A stretch of DNA of 64,000 nucleotides from contig JANFFA010000001.1 of the NCBI GenBank assembly GCA_030848925.1, positions 682,001 through 746,000 on the forward strand. Reading direction: 5' to 3'. The notes under the pieces were generated by a model. The model had not been told where the DNA came from and did no database searches. It worked only from the letters and a program-made list of their open reading frames with translations. Both the position numbers and the translations under genes were made by a program. This document shows, in pieces, positions 62,201 to 64,000 of the stretch. The stretch is from Rhodalgimonas zhirmunskyi (GTDB lineage Bacteria; Pseudomonadota; Alphaproteobacteria; Rhodobacterales; Rhodobacteraceae). Each line of letters starts with the position of its first letter. The stretch's first letter is position 1.

Positions 62201-63955
62201 CAGGATGCCCAAGGCCCCGACCAGCAATTCAACCGACCGCTCGACCGCAAGGCCCACCAGAACCCCGGGCTTCACGCCCATGTCGCGCAACACATGCGCC
62301 ACCTTGTTGGCCCGCGCTTCAAGCTCGGCGTAGCTCAGCCTCTCCCCCTCGAACACCAGCGCCTCGGCGCCCGGCGTGGCATCCACCTGCCGCTCAAACG
62401 CCTGATGCACGCAGAGCGCCGGATCATAGGGCGTCTCGGTCGCGTTCCACGTCTCGATCACCAATTTACGCTCGGCCTCGGGCAACAGCGGCATCTCTGC
62501 GGGCTCCATGTCCAGAACCCCCGGCACCTGTGCCAGATGCTCCAACCGCGCCGCCCAAAGCCGCGCCGGCGCCTCGGGCACGCGCGCGGCATCAAAAAAA
62601 AGCCGATCCGCCGCGAAACTCATAGCACAGCCCGCCACCGCGCCGCCCTCGGACAGGCCCAGAACCGGACGGCTCACCTTGCCAATTCCCGCATCCCGCG
62701 CCTGAATATCCAGCGCGAAAACCGGCCGCTGGCGCACTGCGTCCAGATCATCGCCAAACCGCACCGGCACCCAGTCGCTCACATATCCCTCGGCCTGCGG
62801 GCGCTCCTTCGCCGCAAAGGCCAGATCGGCAATCCCCTGCTCCGACAGCGCCGCAACCAACCCCGCCGCAAGCCGCAGCGCGTCATCGCCCGACAGCCCC
62901 AGATCAAGCGCGATCTCGCGCATCTCACCGGGTTCGGCGCCGATCCCGGCCATCTCTGCTGGCACCAGCTCTTTCAAACGTGTGCGCCACGCCGCATCGC
63001 CCTTTGCCGCGACGGCCATCGCCGCATCCAACGCCTCGCGCTCCGCCGCCGTGGGCGAAGGCAGCACATCCCCCTCGGCCACCATCGCGGGCAGCACCAC
63101 TTCGCCCCCGCAAATCGCCGTGATCCGGCGCAGCCGCACCGCGCCCTGCCCACAGGCCACCACCAGCGCGTCATCCTCGACGCCCAGCACCGTGCCCGGC
63201 GCGCCCGCGCCCTCGGCCAATTCTGCCGCACCCACAAGGCACACCTGCCCTGCCAGCACCACCTTGGGCGCCACCAGCGGGTTCCAGTATGGCCCATGAT
63301 CCAACGCCGACACCCTCCGCGCCACGGCCTTTGCCGAGCCGGAAAACTCCAGCCGCCCCGCCGCCGCAGGCCGCTTGAACCGCCCGAAATAGGACCGCCC
63401 GGCAAAATCCTGTGGCGTGACCGGAACGACATCCATCGCCAGCTTCGCCAATACCGCGTCGAAACTCGCCATCGCCGTCTCATAGGCCTTGGTATTCAGC
63501 GTCAGCGCCGTATCCCCCGGCGCGATTTCAAAGAACGCCTGTTCCACGATCGCGCCTCGGTCCGCACCCGCCTCCATCATGTGCCAAGTGATCCCGTGGC
63601 GCGCCTCGCCCGCCAACATCGCCCAGACCGGCGCATTCAACCCGGCATAGGCGGGCAGCGGCCCGTCATGGAAGTTCACCGCGCCCCGCTTGGGCAGGGC
63701 CAGCACCGCCTCGGGCAGCATGTCGAGGTTCGCAATCGACAACAGCCAGTCATGCGACACCCCCGCCAAACGCTCGGCCAGCCCCTTGCCCGGCGCGATT
63801 ACCGCAATCCCGCGCCCCTCGGCCCAACCGCGCACATCCGCGTTGCGCGTCACCACCGCCGCCAGTTGATCGCCCCGCGCCAGCGCCTTTTCGGCACATT
63901 GAATGGCAAGGCTCTCGTTGCCGATCACGACAAACGTATTGGGGCTCATAGACAT
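59291..63955 (-). CDS. NRPS module: formyltransferase, A domain split by luciferase-like monooxygenase, carrier domain
   Basis: A 1554-residue protein. Residues 1 to about 310 resemble methionyl-tRNA formyltransferase and keep the catalytic Asn94, His96 and Asp132 (spacing as in the E. coli enzyme). Residues about 340-515 look like a remnant condensation/linker region without HHxxxDG. An adenylation domain starts near 516 (IYTSGSTGRPKG about 663), is interrupted at about 749-1110 by an FMN-dependent luciferase-like domain (MEFGLFYWG ... GIASGWQPDDF), and resumes (NMYGPTETT about 1180; GDLVRWRADGKLDF). The carrier domain has LGGHSL with Ser1436. An Ala/Pro/Val tail ends in a basic stretch. No condensation or thioesterase domain is seen. 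The layout matches the described MupA/Atu3671-type architecture. ATG 63955 follows AAGGAAA; 63949 is possible. Confidence 0.9.
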   Translation of the reverse strand: MSMSPNTFVVIGNESLAIQCAEKALARGDQLAAVVTRNADVRGWAEGRGIAVIAPGKGLAERLAGVSHDWLLSIANLDMLPEAVLALPKRGAVNFHDGPLPAYAGLNAPVWAMLAGEARHGITWHMMEAGADRGAIVEQAFFEIAPGDTALTLNTKAYETAMASFDAVLAKLAMDVVPVTPQDFAGRSYFGRFKRPAAAGRLEFSGSAKAVARRVSALDHGPYWNPLVAPKVVLAGQVCLVGAAELAEGAGAPGTVLGVEDDALVVACGQGAVRLRRITAICGGEVVLPAMVAEGDVLPSPTAAEREALDAAMAVAAKGDAAWRTRLKELVPAEMAGIGAEPGEMREIALDLGLSGDDALRLAAGLVAALSEQGIADLAFAAKERPQAEGYVSDWVPVRFGDDLDAVRQRPVFALDIQARDAGIGKVSRPVLGLSEGGAVAGCAMSFAADRLFFDAARVPEAPARLWAARLEHLAQVPGVLDMEPAEMPLLPEAERKLVIETWNATETPYDPALCVHQAFERQVDATPGAEALVFEGERLSYAELEARANKVAHVLRDMGVKPGVLVGLAVERSVELLVGALGILKAGGAYVPLDPNYPAERIALYVEDSGAPVIVTTRATRGALPAVDTAALLVLDEDTRIAAAPEARLESGVSGEDLAYLIYTSGSTGRPKGVMVEHRNVSNFFTGMDQRISHDKGGVWLGVTSLSFDISVLELFWTLARGIKLVLSGDESRTLVSNGRIAMTGKGMEFGLFYWGNDDGPGEQKYRLLLEGAKFADANGFSAVWTPERHFAAFGGPYPNPAVTGAAVAAVTKNISVRSGSCVAPLHHPLRVAEEWAVIDNLTNGRAALGIASGWQPDDFVLRPENAPPNNKVAMFDTIDKLRRLWRGETVEFPNGNGKDCAILTQPRPVSKELPIWLTIAGNPDTWREAGEIGANVLTHLLGQSIDEVGGKIEIYHEALRKAGHDPEDFNVTLMLHTYVAETREKAREVARGPMKDYLAAAAVLIKQYAWTFPAFKKPKGVDTPFDLDLETLGEDELDAILEFAFDRYFEDSGLFGSVEDALDRVEQLKRIGVSEIGCLIDYGIAPDVVLDGLPRLAEVHRRANLAEGIAEDDFSIAAQIVRHGVTHLQCTPSLARMITMNEEARMALGRVKHLMIGGEALPGALVEEFGQITRASIENMYGPTETTIWSTTETAQTGEDVVNVGTPIANTQVYVLDEAGAPCPVGVAGELFIGGAGVTRGYWQREDLTAERFVQNPFHGGRMYATGDLVRWRADGKLDFMGRADTQVKLRGYRIELGEIEARLMEQPGVRQAVVIAREDTPGDLRLVGYVVGDAPVEEVLKDALGRDLPAFMVPQAIVRLEALPLTPNKKVDRKALPAPTRVRAESKAAQVAKPRAGEAAGDVEAHIAEVWQHVLGVSDIGSGDSFFDLGGHSLLAVQAHREIRVRCNVPRLAITDVFRFPTLAALGARVRELAEAGGGGQLTPAQPATSKRAGTVVKAPVTKQPGAVESPVAAPVAVPAANRPVAPVSEAAGDIMSKRREMRARRRAARG

Positions 63956-64000
63956 CTCATTTTCCTTCCACGGCAGGCACGCGTCGGCGTGCATGGCCCT

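Overview
The window looks like chromosomal DNA of a Rhodobacterales (Roseobacter-group) alphaproteobacterium. This rests on the high G+C content, the form of the paa genes, a GapR-type nucleoid protein, an EnvZ-like kinase, CCA-encoding tRNAs and GC-rich intergenic palindromes. No transposase, integrase, phage gene, CRISPR array or rRNA was seen.

Layout. (1) 1-3.4 kb: end of a membrane protein gene, tRNA-Gly(CCC), a small membrane protein, an EnvZ-like kinase divergent from a metallo-beta-lactamase-fold hydrolase, and tRNA-Asn(GTT). (2) 3.5-16.8 kb: an indole-3-acetate (auxin) catabolic locus. iacI is divergent from iacHABCDEFG. A TRAP transporter, a ketopantoate-reductase-like gene and a class II aldolase-like gene follow, and a MarR-type iacR ends it. 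The same inverted repeat lies in front of iacH and in front of the TRAP operon, so one repressor probably controls both. (3) 16.9-24.6 kb: a divergent two-component pair and a 1672-residue RTX protein. (4) 24.8-30 kb: tRNA-Thr(TGT), an unrecognised protein, gapR, hppD with a divergent Lrp-type regulator, and a KefB/C-like antiporter. (5) 30-42.9 kb: the phenylacetate (paa) locus in several transcription units: paaX and paaZ; paaG-paaI-paaK-tetR; and paaJ-A-B-C-D-E plus an extra ferritin-like gene, preceded by a crotonase. (6) 43-59 kb: a surface polysaccharide locus with an acyltransferase, GMC oxidoreductase, SDR, WecG/TagA transferase, split and fused Gfo/Idh-plus-epimerase genes, two glycosyltransferases, a CpsD-like kinase and a Wzz/GumC-like protein. 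(7) 58.6-64 kb: a phosphopantetheinyl transferase overlapping a one-module NRPS with a formyltransferase domain, an adenylation domain split by a luciferase-like monooxygenase, and a carrier domain.

How it fits together. IAA should be oxidised by IacA/IacG and IacE, then by IacCD with IacF, toward catechol; no catechol-cleavage genes are present. Phenylacetate is activated by PaaK, epoxidised by PaaABC(D)E, isomerised by PaaG, opened and oxidised by PaaZ and thiolysed by PaaJ. Clear paaF and paaH genes are absent, as are a type I secretion system for the RTX protein and Wzx/Wzy for the polysaccharide; these presumably lie elsewhere. The aromatic genes suggest use of plant- or alga-derived compounds. 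The least explained part is the NRPS module beside the polysaccharide genes.
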